Counted from the first letter of the stretch, positions 1 to 5,121 are shown. The stretch: DNA of 5,125 nucleotides from an uncultured Clostridium sp. (GCA_902464345.1 CABQJA010000167.1:1-5125); one strand, 5' to 3'. Numbers and translations are program-made. Notes: generated by a model from the letters alone, not told the origin.

Positions 1-677
1 AAAAGGCAGATTTAAGAATCCATGGCAGCACATTCCGGAAGGTCGTAGGTCTTGGAGCCCCGATCGCACTGCAGGATCTTTTTGTCAGTGTGTCCTTCCT
101 GATCATACTGGCAATCGTGAATTCCATGGGCGTGATTGCCTCTGCCGGAGTTGGAGTGGCTGAAAAGGTGTGTGCATTTATCATGCTGATTTCCTCCGCC
201 TTCATGCAGTCCATGTCGGCATTTGTTGCACAGAATTATGGCGCCGGACATATGGACAGAGCGCGGAAAGCGTTACATTATGGAACGGCGGTATCTCTGG
301 GAATCGGAGTGCTGATGTTCTTTATATCCTATTTCTATGGTGCGGCTCTGGCAGGGATCTTTTCGCCGGACGGTGCAGTCATTGCAGCGGCAGCAGATTA
401 TTTAAGAGCCTATGCCATTGATTGTGTGCTGACTGCGGTATTCTTCTGTTATATCGGATTCTACAATGGAATCGGTAAAACGAAATTCGTCATGATACAG
501 GGAATCATCGGAGCATTTGGTGTACGGATTCCGGTGTCCTATATTATGAGCCGACAGGCAGGTGCTACTTTATTTCAGATAGGGCTTGCAACCCCGATGT
601 CATCTGCCGTACAGCTGCTGCTATGTCTTGGATTTATGTTGTATATCAGGCACAAATCCGACCGGGAATGCAGATAG
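1..677 (+). CDS. MATE family efflux transporter, C-terminal part (5' end outside window)
   Basis: The open frame enters from the left edge (first full codon at 3) and runs 224 codons to TAG at 675-677. A GTG at 90 is only an internal codon: the frame continues upstream as good MATE sequence (FRKVVGLGAPIALQDL), so the gene is cut by the window edge, not short. A full MATE protein is about 450 residues, so about the second half is present. It is mostly hydrophobic, with about six membrane segments near local residues 14-41, 56-78, 92-118, 135-156, 160-184 and 192-215. The stretch FVAQNYGAGHMDRARKA resembles the repeated Q-x-x-GAG cytoplasmic-loop motif of MATE proteins. The C-terminal tail is short and basic (RHKSDRECR). 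The family exports drugs or metabolites from the cytoplasm in exchange for Na+ or H+; the substrate cannot be read from sequence. No convincing terminator separates it from the aspartate kinase gene, 165 bp downstream. Confidence 0.93.
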   Translation, partial: KADLRIHGSTFRKVVGLGAPIALQDLFVSVSFLIILAIVNSMGVIASAGVGVAEKVCAFIMLISSAFMQSMSAFVAQNYGAGHMDRARKALHYGTAVSLGIGVLMFFISYFYGAALAGIFSPDGAVIAAAADYLRAYAIDCVLTAVFFCYIGFYNGIGKTKFVMIQGIIGAFGVRIPVSYIMSRQAGATLFQIGLATPMSSAVQLLLCLGFMLYIRHKSDRECR

Positions 678-684
678 AAGCAGA

Positions 685-708
685 GAAATCAAAAAAAATT
701 GTGATTTC
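685..708 (+). other. AT-rich inverted repeat after the MATE gene
   Basis: Arms gaaatca (685-691) and tgatttc (702-708) are perfectly complementary around a 10-base, A-rich loop. It lies 8 bp after the MATE stop codon and ends 3 bp before the -35 box of the next promoter. There is no T-tract after the stem and the stem is weak, so it is a poor terminator. It may protect the mRNA 3' end, act as a site upstream of the promoter, or be chance. Confidence 0.3.
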
Positions 709-711
709 CTA

Positions 712-740
712 TTGCCAGAACAGGCAAACATGTCTAAAAT
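712..740 (+). promoter_or_regulatory. Sigma-A-type promoter for aspartate kinase
   Basis: TTGCCA at 712-717 (5 of 6 matches to TTGACA) is followed by a 17-bp spacer and TAAAAT at 735-740 (5 of 6 matches to TATAAT). Transcription would start near 746-748, giving a 5' leader of about 95 nt before the ATG at 843. It is the best-scoring promoter I can find in this gap. Confidence 0.7.
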
Positions 741-752
741 ACAAGTGTTGGA

Positions 753-768
753 CTCGTTTTAAAACGAG
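753..768. promoter_or_regulatory. Perfect 16-bp palindrome, candidate operator or leader hairpin
   Basis: The sequence CTCGTTTTAAAACGAG is a perfect 8+8 inverted repeat. It begins about 6 bp after the predicted transcription start, the usual place for a repressor roadblock site. It sits between tgttg (746-750) and caaca (779-783), which are themselves complementary, so the RNA could also fold into a two-layer stem. There is no T-run, so it is not a terminator. The cognate protein is unknown. Confidence 0.45.
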
Positions 769-791
769 CTCTGTTTATCAACATGACACAG

Positions 792-809
792 GTGCGGGGA
801 GAGTCGCAC
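792..809 (+). promoter_or_regulatory. Leader hairpin with purine-rich loop
   Basis: The arms gtgcg (792-796) and cgcac (805-809) pair around the 8-base loop gggagagt. The loop contains a GGAG that could act as a ribosome binding site for a seven-codon reading frame at 812-835 (MNSGKKR). I do not recognise this leader as a known riboswitch class; the long conserved lysine riboswitch core is not visible. Confidence 0.3.
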
Positions 810-842
810 GAATGAATTCAGGAAAGAAAAGGTAAAATCTCA

Positions 843-2159
843 ATGAAAAAAGTAGTCAAATTTGGTGGTAGCTCACTGGCAAGTGCAGAACAGTTCAAAA
901 AAGTAGGAGATATTATCCGTGCGGATGAATCACGTGTATATGTAGTACCTTCTGCACCGGGCAAACGGTTTTCAGAAGATACAAAGGTTACCGATATGCT
1001 TCTTCATGTATATGAGACAGCAAGTGAGGGAAAAGACATTGCAGAGGAAATGAAAGCGATTAAGGCAAGATATGATGAGATCATTCAGGGTCTTGGCTTG
1101 AAGGACTTTTCTCTTGATGCGGAGTTTGAAGAGATTGCAAAGGTATTGAAGGAAGAGCCACAGAAGGATTATGCGGCATCCAGAGGAGAATTTCTGAATG
1201 GTAAGATTATGGCTGCATATCTGGGTGTAGAGTTTATCGATGCTGCAGAGGTTATTTTCTTTAATGAGGAAGGAAATCTGAACAGCTATAAGACTGAGAA
1301 AGTATTATCTTCCAGATTAAAGCAGTGTGAACGTGCTGTTATTCCGGGCTTTTACGGTACCGGTAAGGATGGAAAGGTTAAGACCTTCTCCCGTGGCGGT
1401 TCCGATGTGACCGGTTCAATCGTAGCACAGGCAAGCCGTGCGGATGTATATGAGAACTGGACGGATGTATCCGGCTTCTTAGTAGCAGATCCGCGGATCG
1501 TTCCGGATCCAAAGCCGATTAAATATATTACTTACAGAGAGCTTCGTGAGCTTTCTTATATGGGAGCGTCTGTGCTTCATGAGGATGCAATCTTCCCGGT
1601 TCGTCATTGTGGTATTCCGATTAATATCCGTAACACGAATGCACCGGAGGATGCAGGTACCTGGATCGTAGAGAGTACCTGCCAGAAGCAGGATTATGTA
1701 GTTACCGGTATTGCAGGTAAGAAGGATTTCTGTACGATCTTCATCTCAAAAGCAATGATGAATTCAGAGATTGGATTTGGCCGAAAGGTATTGCAGGCAT
1801 TCGAGGAGAATGAGATTTCATTCGAGCATATGCCATCCGGTATTGATACCATGACAATTGTTGTACATGCGGATGAGTTTATCGATAAGGAGCAGAGTGT
1901 TGTTTCTGCAATTCACCGTCTGGCAGAGCCGGATTCCGTTGAGATCGAGTCAGGCATGGCATTGATAGCAGTAGTAGGCCGTGGTATGAAGTCAGCCAGC
2001 GGTACTGCAGGTAAGTTATTCAGTGCCCTTGCAAAAGAAGGCATTAATATCAAGATGATCGATCAGGGTTCTTCAGAGCTGAATATCATTATCGGAGTTA
2101 AGAACAGTGATTTTGAGACTGCAATCAGAGCAATCTATCATACCTTTATTACAAAGTAG
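843..2159 (+). CDS. Aspartate kinase (EC 2.7.2.4), monofunctional
   Basis: It phosphorylates L-aspartate with ATP to give 4-phospho-L-aspartate, the first committed step toward lysine (and diaminopimelate for the cell wall), threonine and methionine, in the cytosol. The 438 residues match the usual length of monofunctional enzymes (about 400-460). Visible motifs: KFGGSS at 6-11 (nucleotide and phosphate binding lysine), SRGEFLNGK at 113-121 with the conserved Glu116, FSRGGSD at 182-188, WTDVSGFLVADPRIV at 206-220, and a GASVLHEDAIFPV segment at 241-253. The C-terminus carries two ACT domains, about 286-350 and 372-435, where end products normally bind; which amino acid inhibits cannot be read here. 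ATG 843 has a purine-rich AAAAGG 10 bases upstream and begins at the family's usual N-terminus. Arginine CGT and glycine GGT codons look more frequent than in the genes downstream, hinting at high expression. Paralogues named lysC, dapG or thrD cannot be told apart safely, so no symbol is given. Confidence 0.96.
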   Translation: MKKVVKFGGSSLASAEQFKKVGDIIRADESRVYVVPSAPGKRFSEDTKVTDMLLHVYETASEGKDIAEEMKAIKARYDEIIQGLGLKDFSLDAEFEEIAKVLKEEPQKDYAASRGEFLNGKIMAAYLGVEFIDAAEVIFFNEEGNLNSYKTEKVLSSRLKQCERAVIPGFYGTGKDGKVKTFSRGGSDVTGSIVAQASRADVYENWTDVSGFLVADPRIVPDPKPIKYITYRELRELSYMGASVLHEDAIFPVRHCGIPINIRNTNAPEDAGTWIVESTCQKQDYVVTGIAGKKDFCTIFISKAMMNSEIGFGRKVLQAFEENEISFEHMPSGIDTMTIVVHADEFIDKEQSVVSAIHRLAEPDSVEIESGMALIAVVGRGMKSASGTAGKLFSALAKEGINIKMIDQGSSELNIIIGVKNSDFETAIRAIYHTFITK

Positions 2160-2234
2160 GATATTCAGATTGTGAGATTATACGAAACGGTTCCGGGCAG
2201 CAGAGACAGGGACCGGTAAAGCATATACGCATAG

Positions 2235-2268
2235 AAGAGGCTGGGGCAGAAGGCTCCGGCCTCTTTTT
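2235..2268 (+). terminator. Intrinsic terminator after aspartate kinase
   Basis: A 12-bp stem, agaggctggggc (2236-2247) with gctccggcctct (2253-2264), including two G-U pairs, closes a 5-base loop (agaag) and leads into a run of five T at 2264-2268. It is 76 bp beyond the aspartate kinase stop codon and upstream of the cysK promoter, so it separates the two units. The 2160-2234 stretch before it holds no gene, only a weak possible hairpin (2188-2194 with 2209-2215). Confidence 0.88.
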
Positions 2269-2277
2269 GATATGCGG

Positions 2278-2302
2278 GCAACGAATTTTCGCAATGAATT
2301 GC
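2278..2302. repeat. Short direct and inverted repeats around the cysK -35 box
   Basis: Two 10-base copies, gcaacgaatt (2278-2287) and gcaatgaatt (2291-2300), differ by one base and lie 13 bp apart. The second copy also forms the inverted repeat GCAAT-ga-ATTGC (2291-2302), which overlaps the -35 box at 2299-2304. This position suits a regulator binding site, but the repeats are short and AT-rich. Confidence 0.35.
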
Positions 2303-2327
2303 AGTTCAGACATAAGTATAATATAAT
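2299..2327 (+). promoter_or_regulatory. Sigma-A-type promoter for the cysK operon
   Basis: TTGCAG at 2299-2304, a 17-bp spacer, and a perfect TATAAT at 2322-2327. A second perfect TATAAT at 2317-2322 overlaps it by one base but has no clear -35 box at proper spacing. The start of transcription would be near 2334, leaving a leader of only about 25 nt before the cysK start, too short for a riboswitch. Confidence 0.68.
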
Positions 2328-2359
2328 AAATCAGAGAATGTTAAGAAAAGAGGAAGAGC

Positions 2360-3265
2360 ATGTATTACAGTAACGTTTTAGACCTGATCGGTGACACGCC
2401 GTTAATGAGCCTGCAGGAGTCGACCGGTTATCATATATTTGCCAAGGCTGAATTTCTGAATCCGGGTGGCAGCATTAAAGACCGGATTGCGAAAAACATG
2501 CTGGAGGTAGCAGAGCAGCAGGGAAAGTTAAAGCCGGGTATGACCGTTATAGAACCGACAAGCGGCAATACGGGAATCGGTCTGGCATTGTGTGGAATCC
2601 GGAAGGGGTATCCGGTGATCATCGTCATGCCGGAGAATATGAGTGATGAACGGAAAAAGATCATCCGGGCACTCGGCGCAGAGCTTGTACTGACAGATCC
2701 GGAGTTAAGTATCGGTGGTGCGGTGGATAAGGCAAATGAGCTGGTACAGCAGCATCCGGATCAGTATTTTATGCCGCAGCAGTTTATCAATCCGGCGAAT
2801 CCGGACATTCATTATCGGCAGACGGCAGTGGAGCTGTGTGAACAGCTGGGAAAGAAGATCGATATTTATATATCCGGGATCGGAAGTGGCGGAACCCTGC
2901 AGGGAATTGCACAGTATCTGCTGGAGCAGAATCCTGAGACGCGGATTGTTGCCGTAGAGCCGGAGCATGTGTCTGCATTGCATGGAGATAAGCCGGGGAT
3001 ACATCAGATTCAGGGAATCGGAGACGGATTTATTCCGGATGTGCTGGATACCAGTATTATAACGGATATTGTGGAGGTATCCGATGAGGATGCGATTCGT
3101 ACGGCACAGTCACTGGCGAGAGTTCAGGGATTGCTGGTTGGTATTTCATCCGGAGCAAATATCTGGACAGCTATGCAGATGGCAGAGAAGTACGGAAAAG
3201 ATAAGGTCATTGCCACGATTCTGCCGGATCGTGCGGAACGGTATTTCAGTACAGCCCTGTTCTAA
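2360..3265 (+). CDS. cysK: Cysteine synthase A (O-acetylserine sulfhydrylase, EC 2.5.1.47)
   Basis: A PLP enzyme that makes L-cysteine and acetate from O-acetyl-L-serine and sulfide in the cytosol. The 301 residues are normal for CysK (about 300-320). Visible motifs: NPGGSIKDR at 34-42 with Lys40 as the expected PLP Schiff-base lysine; PTSGNTGIG at 66-74, the substrate loop; GIGSGGTL at 173-180, the glycine-rich PLP phosphate cup; HQIQGIGDGFIP at 215-226, a CysK-type active-site segment; and GISSGAN at 261-267, where Ser264 should contact the pyridine nitrogen. The C-terminus LPDRAERYFSTALF corresponds to the common LPxxGERYLST ending, with Ala where Gly is usual. ATG 2360 follows AGGA at 2351-2354. 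It is the first gene of a probable four-gene operon, 19 bp ahead of a regulator. A cystathionine beta-synthase-like or CysM role is possible, but the IQGIGxGFIP segment favours CysK. Confidence 0.94.
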   Translation: MYYSNVLDLIGDTPLMSLQESTGYHIFAKAEFLNPGGSIKDRIAKNMLEVAEQQGKLKPGMTVIEPTSGNTGIGLALCGIRKGYPVIIVMPENMSDERKKIIRALGAELVLTDPELSIGGAVDKANELVQQHPDQYFMPQQFINPANPDIHYRQTAVELCEQLGKKIDIYISGIGSGGTLQGIAQYLLEQNPETRIVAVEPEHVSALHGDKPGIHQIQGIGDGFIPDVLDTSIITDIVEVSDEDAIRTAQSLARVQGLLVGISSGANIWTAMQMAEKYGKDKVIATILPDRAERYFSTALF

Positions 3266-3272
3266 GGTACAG

Positions 3273-3278
3273 AAGGAG
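3273..3278 (+). promoter_or_regulatory. Ribosome binding site that fixes the regulator start
   Basis: AAGGAG lies 6 bases before ATG 3285. The same reading frame stays open upstream to about 3069, inside cysK, but only the 3285 start has a strong site and places the helix-turn-helix domain at the normal N-terminal position. Confidence 0.85.
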
Positions 3279-3284
3279 AGCGGT

Positions 3285-3701
3285 ATGTTCAGTGATAATC
3301 TGATCGAATTAAGAAAATTACATAAGATGTCGCAGGAGGAGCTGGCAGAGCAGCTGCAGGTCAGCAGACAGACAATCTCCAAATATGAGACCGGAGAATC
3401 TCTGCCGGATATTGATAAGTGTAAGCAACTGGCGGATATTTTTAATGTATCCCTGGATGATCTGGTAAACTATGAGAAGGTGATTGATGATGTTGGTATT
3501 CCGCCGCGGGGCAAGCATTTGTTTGGAATCGTTAAGGTAGGCGAGAAGGGCCAGATTGTGATACCGGCAAAGGCAAGAAAGATTTTTCATATTGAGACCG
3601 GGGATCGGCTGATCGTTCTTGGAGATGAGACCCAGGGAATTGCACTGGTCAACGAGAAGGAATTTCTGAGTATGATGAAGCAGATCCGGAAGGATAAATA
3701 G
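3285..3701 (+). CDS. Transcriptional regulator, XRE helix-turn-helix fused to AbrB/SpoVT domain
   Basis: A 138-residue protein with two different DNA-binding folds. Residues about 5-62 form an XRE/Cro-type helix-turn-helix: LRKLHKMSQEELAEQL, then VSRQTISKYETGESLPD as the recognition-helix region, then LADIFNVSLDDLV. A linker of about 15 residues (63-78) leads to an AbrB/MazE/SpoVT swapped-hairpin domain at about 80-122, with the signature GEKGQIVIPAKARKIF (86-101) and GDRLIVLGD (106-114). AbrB domains act as dimers, so the protein likely dimerises through the C-terminal half and may bind two kinds of half-site. There is no sensor domain, metal-binding cysteine cluster or membrane segment. It is 19 bp after cysK and 24 bp before the HD gene, with no terminator on either side, so it is probably co-expressed and may control this operon. 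The target is inferred, not shown. No toxin partner is adjacent, which argues against a MazE-type antitoxin. Confidence 0.93.
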   Translation: MFSDNLIELRKLHKMSQEELAEQLQVSRQTISKYETGESLPDIDKCKQLADIFNVSLDDLVNYEKVIDDVGIPPRGKHLFGIVKVGEKGQIVIPAKARKIFHIETGDRLIVLGDETQGIALVNEKEFLSMMKQIRKDK

Positions 3702-3725
3702 CAGGATAGACAGGAGGAAAAAATC

Positions 3726-4334
3726 ATGAGCATGGAACACATTTCAAGAGAGGACGCATTTAAATTACTGAAAAAGTACAATCAGGATCCATTTCATATC
3801 CAGCATGCTCTGACCGTGGAAGCAGTTATGAAATGGTATGCGAAGGAATTAGGCTATGGCGAGGATGCAGAATACTGGGGCATTGTCGGATTACTGCATG
3901 ATATTGATTTTGAGCTGTATCCGGAGGAGCATTGCCTGAAAGCACCGGAGCTGTTACGGGAAGGTGGTGTCGGTGAGGATATCATTCATGCCGTATGTTC
4001 TCATGGATATGGGATCACCGTAGGTTGCGGTACCACGATTGATGTGAAACCGGAGCATGAGATGGAGAAGGTACTGTTTGCGGCAGATGAGCTGACCGGA
4101 TTGATCTGGGCGGCTGCATTAATGCGTCCGTCGAAGAGTACGAAGGATATGGAATTAAAGTCTCTGAAGAAAAAGTATAAGAGTAAGGGCTTTGCAGCCG
4201 GTTGCTCCAGAGAAGTGATCGAACGGGGAGCCGAGCAGCTGGGCTGGGAGCTGGAAAAGCTGTTGACCATGACCCTGCAGGCAATGGCAGACAGTGAGGA
4301 TGAGATTCAGGCAGAGATGGAAGCGGAGAAATAA
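3726..4334 (+). CDS. HD-superfamily hydrolase, uncharacterised
   Basis: The 202-residue soluble protein has the HD metal-phosphohydrolase pattern: His27 (HIQHALTVEAV), His58-Asp59 in GLLHDIDFE, further histidines at 69, 88 and 93, and Asp121 in FAADELTG. These are the residues expected to hold a divalent metal. HD proteins cleave phosphate esters of nucleotides and related molecules, but the substrate cannot be told. It lacks the RelA/SpoT synthetase part and the HD-GYP motif, so (p)ppGpp or c-di-GMP hydrolysis is not indicated. It resembles compact, widespread predicted HD hydrolases of bacteria. The C-terminal part is charged (KSLKKKYKSKG at 145-155, acidic tail after 188). ATG 3726 has AGGAGG at 3712-3717, 8 bases upstream; a second ATG at 3732 has a poorer distance. 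It starts 24 bp after the XRE-AbrB regulator. Confidence 0.88.
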   Translation: MSMEHISREDAFKLLKKYNQDPFHIQHALTVEAVMKWYAKELGYGEDAEYWGIVGLLHDIDFELYPEEHCLKAPELLREGGVGEDIIHAVCSHGYGITVGCGTTIDVKPEHEMEKVLFAADELTGLIWAAALMRPSKSTKDMELKSLKKKYKSKGFAAGCSREVIERGAEQLGWELEKLLTMTLQAMADSEDEIQAEMEAEK

Positions 4335-4355
4335 GAGAAGAAATAAGAGAAGAAA
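4327..4355 (+). repeat. 12-bp tandem repeat across the HD gene stop codon
   Basis: The unit aaataagagaag occurs twice in a row (4329-4340 and 4341-4352) with a partial third copy, about 2.4 copies in all. The first copy contains the HD gene's TAA (4332-4334), and the second repeats an in-frame TAA at 4344-4346 because the period is a multiple of three. It looks like slipped-strand duplication. It gives a back-up stop but no other evident function. Confidence 0.7.
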
Positions 4356-4390
4356 CGATTTATTCAGGAGTCAGAAAAAGGAGTCATAAC

Positions 4391-5008
4391 ATGAAGGTAT
4401 TGATTATTAACGGAAGTCCGAGAGTCAACGGTAACACAACGATTGCCATCCGGGAGATGGAGCAGGTGTTTGCTGAGAACGGGGTAGAAACAGAAACTGT
4501 ACAAATCGGAATGAAGGATGTGCGCGGCTGTATTGCCTGCGGACGTTGTGCAGAGACCGGGAAATGCGTATTTGATGATGTGGTCAATGAGCTGGCACCG
4601 AAGTTTGAAGCGGCAGATGGTCTGGTAATTGCCAGTCCGGTTTACTATGCATCGGCCAATGCGACTCTGATCGCATGTCTGGACCGGTTGTTTTACAGCA
4701 CTCACTTTAACAAGGCCATGAAGGTAGGAGCCAGTGTGGTCTGTGCAAGACGAGGCGGCTGTTCTGCGACCTTTGATGAGCTGAATAAATACTTTACGAT
4801 TTCCAACATGCCGATCGCATCCAGCCAGTATTGGAACAGTATCCATGGCAGAGAGCCGGGAAAGGCACAGATGGATGAGGAAGGAAAGCAGACCATGCGG
4901 GTACTTGCACGGAACATGACGTTCCTGATGAAGAGTATCGCACTGGGAAAAGAACAGTTCGGATTGCCGGAAACGGAGGAGCATGTCTGGACACATTTTA
5001 TCCCATAA
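4391..5008 (+). CDS. Flavodoxin family FMN-binding protein / NAD(P)H-dependent oxidoreductase with cysteine cluster
   Basis: A 205-residue cytosolic flavodoxin-fold protein. The N-terminal MKVLIINGSPRVNGNT (1-16) is a first strand plus the loop that binds FMN phosphate. SPVYYASANATLIACLDRLF (82-101) is the second FMN-contact region of the NADPH-dependent FMN reductase group. Between them lies CIACGRCAETGKC (47-59), with cysteines 47, 50, 53 and 59 spaced CX2CX2CX5C. That spacing fits the compact cluster motif (CX2CX2CX4-7C) described for archaeal iron-sulfur flavoproteins, so a 4Fe-4S cluster next to FMN is possible. Many clostridial relatives carry similar cysteines without proven clusters. 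Cys118 and Cys124 (CARRGGC) are also present. It probably moves electrons between reduced carriers and small acceptors; the physiological partner is unknown. ATG 4391 has AAGGAG at 4378-4383, 7 bases upstream. It lies 56 bp after the HD gene, with no terminator between them, and ends the apparent operon. Confidence 0.92.
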   Translation: MKVLIINGSPRVNGNTTIAIREMEQVFAENGVETETVQIGMKDVRGCIACGRCAETGKCVFDDVVNELAPKFEAADGLVIASPVYYASANATLIACLDRLFYSTHFNKAMKVGASVVCARRGGCSATFDELNKYFTISNMPIASSQYWNSIHGREPGKAQMDEEGKQTMRVLARNMTFLMKSIALGKEQFGLPETEEHVWTHFIP

Positions 5009-5049
5009 GGTAATTTGTTCCGATTTTTACAATTTTTAAATGAAAAATG

Positions 5050-5058
5050 TGCTAGAAT
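5050..5058 (+). promoter_or_regulatory. Extended -10 promoter-like element
   Basis: TGC followed by TAGAAT (5053-5058, 5 of 6 matches to TATAAT) makes an extended -10 box in an AT-rich stretch. A TTTACA at 5026-5031 resembles a -35 box but is 21 bp away, longer than the ideal 17, so only the extended -10 supports it. Transcription would start near 5064, before the hairpin at 5083-5111. Confidence 0.42.
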
Positions 5059-5078
5059 CTGTTTTATAAGGAACAGAC

Positions 5079-5121
5079 AAAGGCGTCTGAATGGAATTTC
5101 CATTCGGACGCTTTTTCTTTT
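5079..5121 (+). terminator. Strong intrinsic terminator
   Basis: A 13-bp stem with one G-U pair, gcgtctgaatgga (5083-5095) with tccattcggacgc (5099-5111), has a 3-base loop and is followed by five T, one C and four more T (5112-5121). The A bases before the stem can pair with the first T bases, so it may also work in the opposite direction. It most simply ends the cysK-to-flavodoxin operon, 74 bp after the last stop codon. Confidence 0.9.

Noticed and set aside
685..708. Terminator for the MATE gene
   Set aside because: The stem is AT-rich and short with no T-run after it; the A-run is in the loop.
730..762. Ten-codon mini-ORF (MSKIQVLDSF)
   Set aside because: It includes the -10 box and starts upstream of the expected transcription start, so it would not be on the transcript, and no ribosome site precedes it.
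623..835. 70-codon open frame on the + strand spanning the MATE 3' end and the aspartate kinase leader
   Set aside because: It overlaps the MATE gene in another frame, crosses the promoter and the palindrome, and has no ribosome site or recognisable protein features. Only its last seven codons are discussed, as a separate mini-ORF.
678..842. Lysine riboswitch upstream of aspartate kinase
   Set aside because: The promoter leaves only about 95 nt of leader, too short, and the conserved junction sequences are not seen. A short AGGTGCG match at 790-796 is chance-level.
3318..3740. 140-codon open frame on the minus strand
   Set aside because: It is antisense to the XRE-AbrB gene, whose two domains are clear; no recognisable protein motif.
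3285..4334. Toxin-antitoxin pair formed by the AbrB/MazE-like regulator and the HD protein
   Set aside because: The HD protein has hydrolase metal residues and resembles compact housekeeping-type HD hydrolases, not a MazF, VapC or HEPN toxin. The antitoxin-type domain is also fused to an XRE domain, as in chromosomal regulators.
3726..4334. (p)ppGpp or cyclic-dinucleotide hydrolase with signalling or defence role
   Set aside because: No RelA/SpoT, HD-GYP or HD-associated defence partner motif is present, so assigning a nucleotide substrate would be invention.
4364..4996. 210-codon open frame on the minus strand
   Set aside because: It lies opposite the well-supported flavodoxin-family gene, with no ribosome site and low-complexity Cys/His/Ser-rich sequence typical of antisense shadows.
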